A stretch of DNA of 64,000 bases from Nymphalis io (GCF_905147045.1 NC_065917.1:1752501-1816500); one strand, 5' to 3'. Counted from the first letter of the stretch, positions 1-11,360 are shown. Numbers and translations: made by a program. The notes: a model not told the origin generated them from the sequence alone.

Positions 1-129
1 CTTCACCGTCAAACACTAGATGAATTATAATCACAAATTAAGGACATGAAAATTCAGTGGTGCTTGCCCGGGTTTGAACCCACGATCACCGGTTAAGATT
101 CACGCGTTTTTAACACTAGGCCACCTAGG
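1..129 (-). repeat. rep-B SINE, head end, cut by window edge
   Basis: This is the tRNA-like head of the rep-B SINE read on the minus strand. The reverse complement of the stretch near 60-85 gives a B-box of the form GGTTCAAACCC. The tail half lies outside the window to the left. The full-length reference copy is at 2361-2660. Confidence 0.8.
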
Positions 130-416
130 TATATTCGGACAGCTATGATATTAACTTAACTGGAATTTCAATTATGACGCGGGCGAAGCCCTAACTAATA
201 AACTATATAATATGCGTTACTATTACGAACACTATCATATGAAAATATTTTCATTTTGTTGTGTGTACATTAAAGTATATATATAAACGAATAAGATTGA
301 AACGTACAGACAGCGTCTTAGATACTACGAAGGGATGTGATGGATTTACGATTATCCCCTGTAAGTGCGTTCCATCCGCATCCGGTCACAGCGTAAGATA
401 AGTTAAGTCTCTTACG
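130..416. other. non-coding spacer, nothing recognised
   Basis: AT-rich sequence with no open frame of note and no recognised repeat. I see nothing to annotate here. Confidence 0.5.
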
Positions 417-540
417 GCCTTACTTACAATCGTTGCTTAGCTTGGTTAAACGATGATTTCTCTCTTTCTGTCATTAATGATTTGACATTCGAAAGAAGAA
501 GACAGCATTGCTTAATCACCCCCTAAACAATGTCTGTAAA
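417..540 (+). mobile_element. rep-F MITE copy
   Basis: Short element of about 125 bp with a CTTACTTA-like start and a core containing TTCGAAAGAAGAAGACAG. Other copies are at 14707-14822, 23191-23640 (interrupted), 38451-38585 and 61947-62080. The best copies begin with CTTACTTATAA and end with its inverse, so this is probably a MITE or foldback element rather than a SINE. The superfamily cannot be told from these copies. Confidence 0.6.
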
Positions 541-616
541 GTTAATTTCTAAGTATTCAGTTAAAACATTTTAATGATTTTTTAAGTTTTTATAATCTAA
601 ATAAAGAGAAAGAAAC

Positions 617-815
617 TTATCCACACTTCTGGTGACCCAAGAGCTGGCGCTTATTTAGCGCAAGGGCTGAGTCTAGTGATGCAGAGAGGCAATAGTGCCA
701 GCGTCTCGGGTACAATGCCACAGGGCAATCTTTTCAGACGGCGTGTTTTTGCTATAAATTTGTAATGTGTATTTTGTTTTTTTTTTTTATATTATAAATA
801 TGACTACATAGTGTC
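617..815 (+). repeat. rep-G interspersed repeat
   Basis: About 190 bp starting CCACACTTCTGGTGAC and ending in a T-rich tract followed by TATTATAAATATGACT. It matches 5550-5736 along its length with scattered differences. No coding or promoter signal is visible and the class is unknown. Confidence 0.6.
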
Positions 816-1018
816 GTAAATAAAGATAGTTTTTATAATTTATGACCCATAGAATTTCGCACTTTAAGAAAATATTAACCATACCTTACATCGCCAATGC
901 GACCAAACTAGGGAACTAAGATGTTGCTCAAAATTAAAGGGGAACATAACAATATTTAGTATGTACTTTGACGGTAAAATATGTGACTTTTAAATGGTAT
1001 TGATGGATACGTGAGCAA

Positions 1019-1200
1019 GTAACAGTCTGTGAATATCCCACTGCTGGGCTAAGACCTCCTCTCCCTTTGAGGAGAAGGTTTGAAGTTTATTCCACTACGC
1101 TGCTTCTATGCGGGTAGGTGGAATACACATGTGGCAGAATTTCAGTGAAATTAGACACATGCAGATTTCCTCACGATGTTTTCCTTTACCGACGAACACG
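1019..1200 (-). repeat. rep-B SINE, 5'-truncated copy
   Basis: Tail and body of rep-B on the minus strand (CAGTCTGTGAATATCCCACTG onward). It ends before the tRNA-like head, as expected for incomplete reverse transcription. Confidence 0.75.
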
Positions 1201-1779
1201 ATATATTGGTTTCATTTTCCACACTTTGTTAGATGTAAGCAACACCTTATCTGGTTGTAAGTGATGTATTTTCTGACTCTTAACTTAAACTTAAGAACTT
1301 ATTTGTATTTTCTTTTACGCAATTGTTAAAGATTTTGTAATTTACTTAAGCATACCATGTAACTGAAATTTTGTACTCTAGTTACTAATCTTTTGGTTTT
1401 TTTTATCATCAAGATAACCATGGCAGAAAGCCGAAAGAGCCTCTTTTCCACACGGGCATCTGTGCTCAAAATACAAATGTGTCCCCATTGGAGACCAATG
1501 CGAAATGTGTGTTCTGCACATATTAAATATTGAGTCAAACTTTGTTAAATAGTGTGAACTAGAGGCGAATCCAAAAGGCGTCATTAAGACAATTTACATA
1601 CCAGTTTTTTATTGCTTCATTATTATTTTTGTTGCTAAAATCAATGCGAAAGTAACCTGTAATTTAACCATTTATATTTATAATATAATATTTATTATTT
1701 ATATTTTGAACAATAATTGCTATATACCTTCAAATTGATTGATGTGTCCTTTGTTGGCCTTTTAAATAAATATTTTTTT

Positions 1780-1840
1780 ATCTACCCAGGATCTGAACCC
1801 AGTAACTCGTCTCTAACCACTATACTAAAACAATTTTGAG
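1780..1840 (-). repeat. possible old tRNA-headed SINE fragment
   Basis: The reverse complement contains TAGTATAGTGGTTAGA (A-box-like) and GGGTTCAGATCC (B-box-like) about 15 bases apart. That spacing is too short for a tRNA gene, so a decayed SINE head is the best guess. Confidence 0.3.
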
Positions 1841-2023
1841 TATATAAAAAAACCCATAAAACTCTCGCACCGAATTTAAACGCTACATTCGTTTCACACG
1901 CGCTATAAATAAACTTAACTACAATTTTATTCATAGATATTTTTCCGTATAATAACCTACTATAATTTAAAGAAATATATATATGTATTCTATTATATAC
2001 AGTCAAAATAATATTGGATCTAG

Positions 2024-2310
2024 GCCTGCTCTCCTTTTGAGAGGATTTGGAGATTACTCCAACTCGCTGCTCCAATGGATTTGTGGATAAACATATAGAA
2101 ACGTTTTACTTGGTGGTAAAGTTTTGTGCCGTGGGTAGGTGCCTGTCATATTCTATTGCCACAGAAATTCTTAGTATTATCCTGTTCCGGTTTGAATGGT
2201 TAATGAGTATTAAGTATTGCTGTTTGGCGATAGAATATCTGAGTGGTTGGTACCCACCCAGATACGCTAGCATAAAGCCCTACCTAGTAAAAACACTGAC
2301 ATATAATTTT
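2024..2310. repeat. decayed rep-B and rep-A fragments
   Basis: Positions 2024-2082 resemble the body of rep-B (minus strand). About 2129-2310 resembles rep-A (minus strand, GTACCCACCCAGA near the end). Both are strongly diverged. Confidence 0.5.
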
Positions 2311-2360
2311 TGTCATAATGAAGATTCCAATTTTTTTTATTCATACCGTAACCGTAAACC

Positions 2361-2660
2361 GTAACAGCCTGTGAATGTCCCACTGCTGGGCTAAAGGCCT
2401 CTTCTCCTCTTTTTGAGGAGAAGGTTTAGAGCTTATTCCACCACGCTGCTCCAATGCGGGTTGGTAGAATTCACATGTGGCGGAATTTCAGTGAAATTAG
2501 ACACATGCAGGTTTCCTCACGATGTTTTCCTTCACCGTAAAGCACGAGATGAATTATAATCACAAATTAAGCACATGAAAATTCAGTGGTGCTTGCCCGG
2601 GTTTGAACCCACGATCATCGGTTAAGATTCACGCGTTCTTACCACTAGGCCATCTCGGCT
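2361..2660 (-). repeat. rep-B SINE, full-length reference copy
   Basis: Complete copy of the commonest tRNA-headed SINE. Read on the minus strand it starts AGCCGAGATGGC, with an A-box-like TGGCCTAGTGGT. A B-box GGTTCAAACCC follows about 45 bases later, then a body of about 220 bp, and it ends CAGCAGTGGGACATTCACAG plus GCTGTTAC. The two boxes at tRNA spacing mark an internal RNA polymerase III promoter. The 3' end resembles the RTE LINE at 41519-43840. Confidence 0.85.
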
Positions 2661-3020
2661 TTTTATTCATAACTAAATTATAATATCAAGAATTAATAAA
2701 TATAAAACTAAATTAAAATAATAAAAAAGAAATTTAAAAAAAAATGTTAAATTGTCAGTTGTGTTTCACATATAAAATGATTTACGTATTATTACAATGA
2801 TCTTATATCCTGTAACTTTGGTGTTGGTCAATACGATACGTACTTATATTACCGGCTAACTGGTTGAAGGGTGAGAGTATAAGTACAGGCACAAGGAATA
2901 AAGTCTTAGTTCCCTTATGTTAGTGGAGCATTAGAAATGTAAAGTATGGTTAATATTAAAATGTCAATTGTAAGCCTTGCATTATTTGACTTAACATATT
3001 TATGTATGTATTTTAGATTT

Positions 3021-3259
3021 GCCGGGAAGGCAAATGACTCTACTCCACCTGATGGTAAGTGGTAGTAGAGTCCAAAAGCGACAACGGCCAATACAGTCGG
3101 GAAGAATGTTCTGCACTAGCCGCCCCCGCCTTGCCGGCCCGCAAGATGCCTCTTTACGACTCGTTTGAAGGAATCTAGGTTATAAGAGGAGATAAACACG
3201 TGAGCTGGTAAAGAATTCCATTTTTTGGAAGTACGACAAAGAAAGTTGCCAAATTTCTT
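3021..3259 (-). mobile_element. 3' tail of jockey-like LINE
   Basis: On the minus strand this repeats the last coding part and 3' UTR of the LINE at 17630-20348, including the ACCACTTACCATCAGGTGG hairpin motif. It is a strongly 5'-truncated copy. The poly(A) is reduced and the frame is degraded. Confidence 0.8.
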
Positions 3260-3578
3260 ATAAATTATAAAGAATCATTATAGGTTGTATAAAATTCTCC
3301 CAGTTATTGAGTTATATTTAATTACAGATTTTTATTAATGTAATAGATACTTCTTGGTTTGAAGTCTTTATAAATATAGAAAATAATTGTAATTTTGACA
3401 TTATAATGAAAAAGGAATGGTTGGTTGTTATACGATGCGCATGCGGCCATGTTGTAATTGCAGTTTAAGAATCTTATCTATCTTTTTATGATATCGGTAG
3501 GCAGACTGGCAAATTGAACACCTAATGTTAAGTCACCACATAGCCTAAGCCTAGCTAATACGGTAAAAAAAAACATAC

Positions 3579-4098
3579 CTTCTCATTTATCTTGACAGAT
3601 GGTTTCACGATATACGGCACAGCAGACATTGGAAACATGGAAGGCATCATGGCTGGCGCGAAAATCACTTTGACAGCTTGGTTTTGACAGCAAGGTTTTG
3701 ACAGATCGTTGATACAATTCGATTCGTTCGATGCGTTATCGGCACAGCCGTCGCGGCAACAGCAGTGGTGACAGACTTTAACTTTCGGCTTGTTTTGACA
3801 GTTATTTTGACAATCACTCTCGAGATCCGCTTGTATCGAAGTGTTTTTCATTTCAGTGGCGTTCGATGCATTTGCGTTTTGTTTTAAAGCTGGTTTGTCC
3901 GTGAATAGCTTCGGTTTTTTGTTGAAATCTTTTGGTATCTCGAGTAGAGGCGTTTTCCGTTTCAATTCTTTTGGCGTTTCTAGTAAATATTTATTTTGTT
4001 TGTCGTTTTCTTTCGAATTCGATTTGCAAAATGGATGAACTAGCAAGGTTTTGGTGGGTCTGTTCGTGTTCGAAGCCCCAGCCCCGTGGGGCTCGATT
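3579..4098 (-). CDS. single exon of an unrecognised Cys-containing protein
   Basis: I do not recognise this gene. An open minus-strand frame of about 173 codons runs through otherwise AT-rich, stop-rich DNA. It ends at a good splice donor (AAG|GTATGT) at 3579/3578, in phase 0. The frame has no ATG near its 5' end: an in-frame TAA lies at 4125-4127 and the first ATG is about half way along. The exon is therefore probably internal, with a possible acceptor AATAATAG| just above 4098, although its pyrimidine tract is weak. The peptide is polar and basic (many Lys, Asn, Pro), with a Cys cluster CHHCCCRDGC followed by CCQNQ, then a hydrophobic Met/Pro-rich stretch (about 3600-3660). The clustered Cys/His could bind metal, which is inference. 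Downstream exons would lie to the left, perhaps beyond the window. A long unused ORF is the alternative. Confidence 0.45.
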
Positions 4099-4115
4099 CT
4101 ATTATTTGAATCCAA

Positions 4116-5205
4116 TTTGATTTTTTATATAAACTTTTTATAAATTATTTTAAAAAACGTAATATTTTACTCCATATCCAATTAATTACAATACACTTTT
4201 AGATTATTAATTATATATAATTATTTTTTTTATTTTTTTATTATCAATTTTGCTTACAACTATTTTTCAATAATTCCATCACAGTTTAATTAATAACATT
4301 CATAAAGTTAATTTATTTTAATTTATAATTAGAACTATATTTATTTAATTATTTAACTAAGCAAGTCACTCTGACACGATTACTTGAAGCTTGTGTTAGT
4401 AAACAAGGTTACCCTTGAACTCACAAATTTGTTTACCAACAAACAATTTTCACACAAACAACGAATATTATCACGATTTAAACATTTATTCAAACAAAAA
4501 TCACTTAAAAATCATAATTAACTAATTAATTTACCAATTTTATATAATTTACATTGATAATTTTAATAAAATTTATTTTTATATATCGAGAAACGTACTT
4601 CGACACGTCTTCACGGCACGATACCTTTGTGTTAACTGAAGTTAGAACTGTAATAGGAGGGTGTGTGGGCGTGGCCTTAGGAGGGTCGTGCCATTGAAGC
4701 CACGCCCCCTAAATCTAGGCTCTGAATTATTTCAACACTTACAGTCTAGACTTAACAAGATGGCGCTATCCACCTACGCTTGCATTGTGAGTTGTACAGA
4801 TATGCCACTAAGAATAAAGTTTTTTTGTTAGTTTGATCGAATTCATATTGCCATTGATGAACATAATATAATAAAACAAAGACAAGCCACGTCTTTGTCT
4901 GTATGTCTTTACGCGATAACCTCAAAAACAACTGAACGAATTTTCGATTTACATCAATGGACGGAGTAATTCACGAGGAAAGTTTAGGTGTATAATTAAG
5001 GTTTTGTGTTAATTAGCTGAAATATGATGATGATTTTTGAAAACGTCGAAAACGAAATGGCGTTTGTTAGCTTTACTAACGTACCGAAAAAACTATTATA
5101 TAGAGTTATATGTATTACGATTTAAACGGTATGTAGACCATTGTTCTACGAAGAAGAATCGGGTAGCTAATAAATAATAATTATAAAACAATTTATAAAT
5201 AAAAA
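4116..5205. other. non-coding region with a GC-box pair
   Basis: Mostly very AT-rich. Around 4660-4715 there are two oppositely oriented Sp/KLF-like boxes (GGGCGTGGCC and CCACGCCCCC), and near 4757 an AAGATGGCGCT motif. This could be a promoter for the minus-strand exon at 3579-4098, but no transcript evidence is available from sequence. Nothing else is seen. Confidence 0.3.
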
Positions 5206-5210
5206 AATCG

Positions 5211-5475
5211 ACGAGCCGGTTGGCGTGGTTGGTAGATTTTCTTGACTTTCACGCCGAAGGTTGTGGTTTCGATTCCCAAGACAGACATTTGTGTGCATGA
5301 ATGTCTGTTTGTTCTTCTGGGTGTGATTAATCTATATAAGTATGTATTTACAAAAGAAAAGTAGTATATGTAGTATATCAGTTGTCTGGTTTCCATAGTA
5401 CGAACTCTGCTTAGTTTGGGATCAGATGGTTGTGTGTGAATAATGCCCCAGGATATTATTAGATATTATTATTAA
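5211..5475 (+). repeat. rep-C SINE, near full length
   Basis: tRNA-headed SINE starting GACGAGCCGGTTGGCGTGG. It has A-box-like TTGGCGTGGTTGG and B-box GGTTTCGATTCC, a body ending GTCCCAGGATATT (here CCCCAGG), and an (ATT)n-type tail. It is the second common tRNA-derived family in the window, with nine copies or fragments. Confidence 0.8.
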
Positions 5476-5549
5476 AACTAATTAAATAAACACTAGTCAT
5501 ATACTAGAGAAGCTAAACAGTACACATACACACTTAATAATAATAAGCT

Positions 5550-5736
5550 GGTCCACACTTCTGGTGACCTAAGAAGTGGGGGTTATTTACCCGAAAGGCC
5601 GAGTCTAGTGGTGCAGAGGCAATGGTACCAGCGTCTTGGGTACAATGCCACAGGACAATCTTTTAGACAGCGTGTTCTTGCTATAAATTTGTAAAATGTG
5701 TTTTGTTTTTTTTTTATATATTATAAAAATGACTGT
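5550..5736 (+). repeat. rep-G interspersed repeat, second copy
   Basis: Diverged copy of 617-815, with the same T-rich tract and TATTATAAAAATGACT end. Confidence 0.6.
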
Positions 5737-5835
5737 CCATTGTTTCCATAGATTAAAATAAAAATAAATCGCTTAATAATTAATCAAATAAGTCTTTATT
5801 CACTTTGACTTTAGAATCGTCACTTTACACGTCAT

Positions 5836-6200
5836 TCGTTGGTCTAGTGGCTACGTGTGGAGCCGCATAACCGGAGGTCCTGGGTTCGAATCCTAGGTCG
5901 GGCTAATAAAAAGTTATTGAGTTTTTCTGTCGAAAATTCTCAGTAGCAGCACGGAGTCTGGAAATTGGAAGTGTATACACTCCCGTGCCTTGGTGCGCAC
6001 GTAAAGCCGTTGGTTCTGCGCCTGAACTCTTTCCGGTCGTGTCGGATTGCCGTCCCATCGCATTATGAGAATTAGGGAATAGAGAGTGCACCTGTGTTTG
6101 CGCACACACTTGTGCACTATAATATCTCCTGCGCAGTGAGCTAATCTCTCTTGAGATTGGCCGACGTGGCCGAAATCGGTCTGGAGAACCTTATTAAATA
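5836..6200 (+). repeat. rep-D SINE, near full length
   Basis: tRNA-headed SINE. The head contains TGGTCTAGTGGCTA (A-box) and GGTTCGAATCC (B-box) at tRNA spacing. The body (about 300 bp) includes GTGCACTCTCTATTCC in reverse complement, and the end GGCCGAAATCGGTCTGGAG is normally followed by (ATT)n. Related copies are at 26985-27345, 31061-31361, 54422-54590 and 58934-59256. Confidence 0.8.
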
Positions 6201-6343
6201 TACTACCAAATTCGGAATGTAGATTCTACTGAGAAGAAGCGGCATGAAGTTCAATATTTACACTTTTTTATCCTTTTAATTACGGAGTCAATCAGATACA
6301 ATTATATTTATGATTCCGTTTTGAGTTGGTCAAAGTCGTGGTA

Positions 6344-6550
6344 AGCCGAGATGGCCCAGTGGTTAAATGCGTGAATCTTAACCGATGATCGTGGGTGCGA
6401 ACACGGACAAGCAACACTGAATATTCATGTGCTCAATTTGTGTTTATAATTCATCTCGTGCTTGACGGTGAAGGAAAACATCGTGAGGAAACCTGCATGT
6501 ACCTAATTTCATTTAAATTCTGCCACATGTGTATTCTACCAAACCGAAAC
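6344..6550 (+). repeat. rep-B SINE, 3'-shortened copy
   Basis: Starts with the complete head (AGCCGAGATGGCCCAGTGGT) and stops at the ATTCTACCAA part of the body. The tail is missing. Confidence 0.75.
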
Positions 6551-6671
6551 TTCATGTTTAAAATATTAAGAATAATCTTAATATAAGACCGCAGAATCGA
6601 TTCCATGTTCTTAATAAGTGTTTACAATTCATCTTGTGTTCAGTGTAGTGGAAGAAGCTCTTTAGTCAAGC

Positions 6672-6817
6672 TTCAGCGAAAAGCACGAGATGAATTATAA
6701 TCACAATTTATGCACATGAAAAACTTTAATGGTACTTGTCAGGATTTGAACCCACGATTCGGTTCGGATCGATTTCGGTTATGATTCACGCGTTCTTACC
6801 CCTGGGCAATCTCGGCT
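6672..6817 (-). repeat. rep-B SINE head fragment
   Basis: Minus-strand head and first part of the body, diverged, with a small insertion near 6760-6780. Together with 6344-6550 it forms an inverted pair. Confidence 0.65.
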
Positions 6818-7551
6818 TTTCTCGGTAGTGTAACTACAGACACTCAACTAATAACTTAGTTCCTAAGTTTATAATATGGTGAAAATTTACGATCAGGAGT
6901 CTATGACGAGGCTATTTCTCTACCAAACTATTTTCAATAACAAAAATAAAGTTGCTGACCCAACCTCGAACTATATACTTTTCACAACACTATCAAACCA
7001 CTGAACCACATCGGTTTATTCTGTAGCATTCGACGTTAATATTAACTAGAATTTCCCGTTTAAAGAGGGTGAAATTTAAAAAAAAAGCGTAAGACAATAG
7101 CTTCGTTAGAGCACTGTTGATTTTACAGAAAGACAGACTGCCTACAGAATAATAATTACAATGATTTAATTTCGGATGCTGTTTTACATATCGATTCAAT
7201 ATATTTCCATTTTAGGAAGTTTTTTTTATTTTATTTTATTTTTATTATATTTGGGAAACAAACACCACATACATTATACAACAAATTAACTCGATCACAC
7301 ACCAATCAAATGTCCACTTAAAACTAATTCATGTATGACAGTAAACAAGCAATTTTGTAAATTATAAATAATAATTATTAAGATTTAAACAGTTAACAAC
7401 AGCAAAACAATTAATAAAAATTAAATAGATAAAATAAAAACATTGACAAAGTTGACAAATGCACACAAACTCTTTTTTAAATAATAACTAATATTAAATT
7501 GCAATAAAATCTATTTACAATATACTTACAGTTTAATTTTATTCCTTTATT

Positions 7552-7820
7552 TGACAGGTTGGCTTGGTTGGCAGATACTTGCCTATCACGCCGAAGGTGT
7601 GGGGTCGATTCCCAACCAGGACAGACATTTGTATGAACATGTCTGTTTGTCCTGAGTCTGGGTGTAATTATCTATATAAGTATGTATTTATAAAAGAAAA
7701 GTAGTATATGTAGTATATCAGTTGTCTGGTTTCCATAACACGAGTTTTGTACAAGCTTGATTTGGGATCAGATGGCCGTGTGTGAAAAATGTCTCAGGAT
7801 ATTATTATTATTATTATATT
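7552..7820 (+). repeat. rep-C SINE
   Basis: Same family as 5211-5475. The tail is (ATT)n followed by a T tract. The 330 bp to its left (7220-7550) are AT-rich, with no feature I can name. Confidence 0.75.
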
Positions 7821-8451
7821 TTTTAAGCTTAGTTAATTTTGAAATAGTTTGCAGATCATTGGCAAAGCAGCACAGTGGCCAAGATTTCAATAAGATGTAA
7901 TATACGCAATACCTAAGCTTTATCATTCAAAGATATCAACTCAAACCCGATTGGAACGTAATCCACCATCCGAATAACGTAGAGGTTACGTCAACCATTT
8001 AATCCTAAGATTACCAAAATCCTGTAATTACTACGCGTAAATTGAGTTCAAGCCTGATTTAAAATTACATTTACAATTTACGATACGACAGAACGACGAT
8101 AAGTTTCTGAAGTAAAAACTTCTTTAGACGCGTTGCTGGTTTATCGGAGGGGACAGACTCGTGGCTTCACGTCCCCGACATGCTAATGTTAATATAATGA
8201 AATCGTTGAAAGTACAAATAATTTAAGTATAATGGAAATTAATGAGGATAATAATGATTGAAGTTTATGTAAATACTAATAGAATATACAAATATTACAA
8301 GTATATTTCAGCCTGTCAGTCTAAAAATTATAAAAATCTGAACACGTTGTGACAATCGTTTTTTTTTTTAATCATCATTAATTTTTTCTCGCATTAAAGG
8401 GAATAAGAGGGCGCAATCCTCCATAGGTTTATTAGTGAAATAACAGTATTC
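7821..8451. other. non-coding spacer
   Basis: No open frames of interest and no recognised repeat apart from short A/T tracts. Confidence 0.5.
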
Positions 8452-8745
8452 ATATTTTTTTTTATATAGAATAGGAAGGCGGACGGGCATGTGGGTTATC
8501 TGATGGTAAGTGGTCACCAACGCTCATAGACAATGGCGTTGTAAGAAATGTTAACCATCGCTTACATCACCAATGCGCCACCAACCTTGGGAACTAAGAT
8601 ATTATATGCCTGTAATTACACTGGCTCACTCACACTTCGAACCGGAACACAACAATACCAAGTACTGCTGTTTTGCGGTAGAACATCTGATAAGTGGGTG
8701 GTACCTACCCAGACTAGCTTGCACAAAGCTCTACCACCAGTAATA
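8452..8745 (-). repeat. rep-A element, near full length
   Basis: Commonest interspersed repeat of the window, about 290 bp. In sense orientation (here minus) it begins GGTGGTAGGGCTTTGTGC (here with changes). It contains GTTCCGGTTTGAAG and ends ACCACTTACCATCAGGTGG, about 30 bases, TATTCTATA and poly(A). No convincing polymerase III boxes are seen, so it may be a SINE or the amplified 3' UTR of a LINE. Confidence 0.75.
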
Positions 8746-8789
8746 CATATGCAAATGGAACCTTGAAATACATAATTATATATACTATG

Positions 8790-8850
8790 TATAATAAATC
8801 AAATTATACTTTATTCGAGGAGGCTCTTGCGAGCATTTTTGAATCGTAGA
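8790..8850 (-). repeat. LINE-like 3' tail fragment
   Basis: The segment CAAATTATACTTTATTC recurs at about 39085-39150. On the minus strand it gives GAATAAAGTATAATTTG, which contains an AATAAA signal and looks like the 3' end of a retroposon. Confidence 0.4.
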
Positions 8851-8892
8851 ACCCATATTACAACAGAAATTTGGGCATAAATATATTTTATT

Positions 8893-9079
8893 ACTAGCTG
8901 TACCCGCGACTTCGTCCGCGTAGAATTTAACAAAAAAGTTAATCATTTTTATTATCATTTTTTTTTTTTCTAAAATAAAAGCAGCCTTAGTTATTCCTTA
9001 TTCCTTATTACATCAGCTACCTGCCAATAAAAGTCCCGTCAAAATCGGTCCAGCCATCAGGCCAGCCAATAGCCAACAA

Positions 9080-9110
<31 letters not shown>

Positions 9111-9495
9111 AAAATTGTAAAAAAAAAAAATATTTCGGTGTATGTACCGTATATATATTCATATGCATGTAGTAAAAGGCGGTTATTTCGATATTAAAAA
9201 CAGACACTCCAATTTTATTTATATGTACAGATTATCATTTTTTTTTTCTAAAATAAAAGTAGCCTAAGTTACTCCTTATTAGATCAGCTACCTGCCAATA
9301 AAAGTCATCAAAATAGGTCCAGCCATTTCAGAGATTAGCCGGAACAAACAGACAGATAGACAGACAGACAGACAAAAATTATAAAAAATGTTATTTCGGT
9401 GTATGTACCGTATATATATTCATATGCATGTAATAAAAAGCAGTTATTTCGATATTAAAAACAGACACTCCAATTTTATTTATATGTATAGATTG
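8893..9495 (+). repeat. rep-E, two tandem copies
   Basis: Two copies (about 8893-9233 and 9236-9495) of a repeat sharing the CTGCCAATAAAAGTC block, an (ACAG)n tract, a run of A and TTATTTCGGTGTATGTACC. Only the first carries the start CGCGACTTCGTCCGCG. The repeat also occurs at 16015-16205 and, inverted, at 62780-62975. The class is not clear. Confidence 0.6.
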
Positions 9496-9591
9496 ATATT
9501 ATCTATGTAAATTACATGGTTAATCTGTAAACACAAATAACGTAATATATTTATGTAAAGCAAAAACAAAGATTAGGTCTTAAGTACTTAC

Positions 9592-9700
9592 CTATTCTCG
9601 CTTCTCAGATTGCTCATTCGCCGTGTTGTTTCTTAATAGCATTGGCCGCCATTACTTCCCATGGCGTTGATCGCTGAGTTTGAGTCGGAGTCATTTTAAT
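9592..9700 (-). other. possible non-coding first exon and promoter (minus strand)
   Basis: A short GC-elevated island in AT-rich DNA. On the minus strand it ends in a near-perfect splice donor (GAATAG|GTAAGTACTT) at 9592/9591 and contains two ATGGCGGC-type motifs (YY1/Pho-like). Every ATG in it meets a stop before or at the donor, so it would be a 5' UTR exon. The next candidate exon on this strand is 3579-4098. The link is inference. Confidence 0.3.
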
Positions 9701-10429
9701 TTTCAAAAATACCGCCTAAATGTCAACTTTTTAATTTGTATATCGGATTTAATCTCCTATTTTTTTATAATCGTATATGTATTTCAGATAACGACTTTAG
9801 TTTTAAGTTTTATTAACTTGTAATTTAATAACTTGTTTATACGTAACAATCTACCACTTTAATATTTGATATTACTCTTTGTCACGTTTACATGGCCGTC
9901 CGTCACTGTCACATGGAGGCCTCTGAAAATCAGTGCTGGGTTAATATTATGCCAGCTTCAACTGAGAGGTTGCTTCAACTGACATTTTGGATGTCACACC
10001 ACTTTACAGTTAATTTTTGTTAATTTTATTTATTTATTTTTTTCTCTTTTCTTTGTGTTTCCATAATAATGCAATTCCCATTTTGCATCCAATTATATTT
10101 AATAGATACAGATTAAATAAAATTGGATGCAAAATATTTTTGTAAATATTTTTGTAAGTTAGTTAATTTTTTATTTATCTTTTTCTACGACATAAATTAA
10201 CTTAAACTCTGTGTTACTTTTGTCATTTCTTCTTATTTTTACTCATGTGGTGTGATCCAAATAAAGTTACACGTACAGTTAGAAGTAGCTTCACATTTAA
10301 ATCAATACGATTCTAAAGCGCTTTTTTGAACCCTCTTCATTCTTCTTTGTTTTTACAGCTTTGTTCAAATCTTTTACGAATACGTCTATATTATTATTAA
10401 TAGTTTTTAGTGTTTGTTTATACACCTGT
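9701..10429. other. non-coding spacer
   Basis: AT-rich. Nothing recognised apart from T-rich tracts and a repeated AATTGGATGCAAAA-like segment around 10085-10135. Confidence 0.45.
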
Positions 10430-10800
10430 ATCATCATCATTGTCATCATCATATCAGCCGGAGGACGTCCACTGCTGGACAAAGGTCTCCTCCAAGGATT
10501 TCCACGTTGGGCGGTCTTGCGCTGCCCGTATCCAACGGATTCCCGCGACTCGTTCTATGTCGTCGGTACACCTTGTAGGGGGCCTACAAGCTTTCTGCCC
10601 CAGCGGCCGTCGGTTCTGGAGCAATGGGCCCCGCCCATTGCCATTTCAAATTAGCAATTCTTCGGGCTATGTCGGTTACTTTGGTTCGCCTGCGGATTTC
10701 ATCATTTCTGATTCGATCTCGCAGAGAAACTCCGAGCATAGCCCTCTCCATTGCCCTTTGAGTTAACTTTGAGCCTTCGTATGAAGCCCATAGTGAGCGT
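10430..10800 (-). mobile_element. 5'-truncated RTE LINE, C-terminal coding remnant
   Basis: Read on the minus strand this encodes, with frameshifts, the C-terminal end of an RTE-type reverse transcriptase: AMERAMLGVSLRDRIRN, then VTDIARRIANLKWQWAG, then RRSVGRPP-like text. The same order is found in the intact RTE ORF at 41550-43829. It ends GTCCAGCAGTGGACGTCC, GGCTG and a (ATG)n microsatellite (10434-10455 on the plus strand as ATCATCATC). Short tandem tails are typical of RTE elements. Confidence 0.8.
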
Positions 10801-11330
10801 AGTTACATTTCAGGCACTATAAGTAAGTGTTCATAACATAATCAGTTAATTGAAAAATTATAATAAATTACTAGTTTCTGATTTATTTCTTTGTATTCAC
10901 TCAACTATCTATTTGGACGTTAATATCTAAATAACCGTTTGAGGTGTGTATATGAAATTTGGAGCACATCTGTATCCCGCAAATCTCAATATATGAGCGA
11001 AATTGGGCATGTTTATGTGAAAGAGTTTTTGAGCTACGAGCGGGTTAAAAGTGTCTCCAAATGGTTTGTATAATATTACAAACAGTGCTGCTCGCCAGTT
11101 CTGTTAGCTTGAAAGTTGCTTGACACGTTACCGCATGTCTAGATAGACCTTACGCACTTGCAGCCTTGAGGCGGATTGTCAATACTTATGAAAATCGAGA
11201 CGATATCGTATTATAGTAATTTTTAGTTTTTTTTTATAGTTTTGAAATATTCCTAACACTGTCATATTTCGATCAGCTTGTTAATATGTGTACGATATTA
11301 ATTTGTCGTGTCGTAAGGTCGAAACAACCC

Positions 11331-11360
11331 CACCGGACTGAACCCCGTTCCAGTCCGGTG
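11331..11360. other. strong hairpin in an unassigned repeat
   Basis: CACCGGACTG and its exact inverse CAGTCCGGTG flank a 10-nt loop that can itself pair (AAC/GTT). The surrounding 11300-11480 is GC-richer than its neighbours and ends in a CTTTTTATTG-like stretch. This could be part of a retroposon 3' UTR. The role is unknown. Confidence 0.5.

Noticed and set aside
2361..2660. tRNA gene suggested by A- and B-boxes
   Set aside because: The same head occurs in many copies, each followed by the same SINE body. The sequence does not fold into a complete cloverleaf by eye. The same holds for rep-C and rep-D heads.
8548..8766. Recurring ORFs with CNYTGSLTLQTGTQQYQVLL-like text
   Set aside because: Translations of rep-A copies. 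Present wherever rep-A is, with no sign of selection on the frame.
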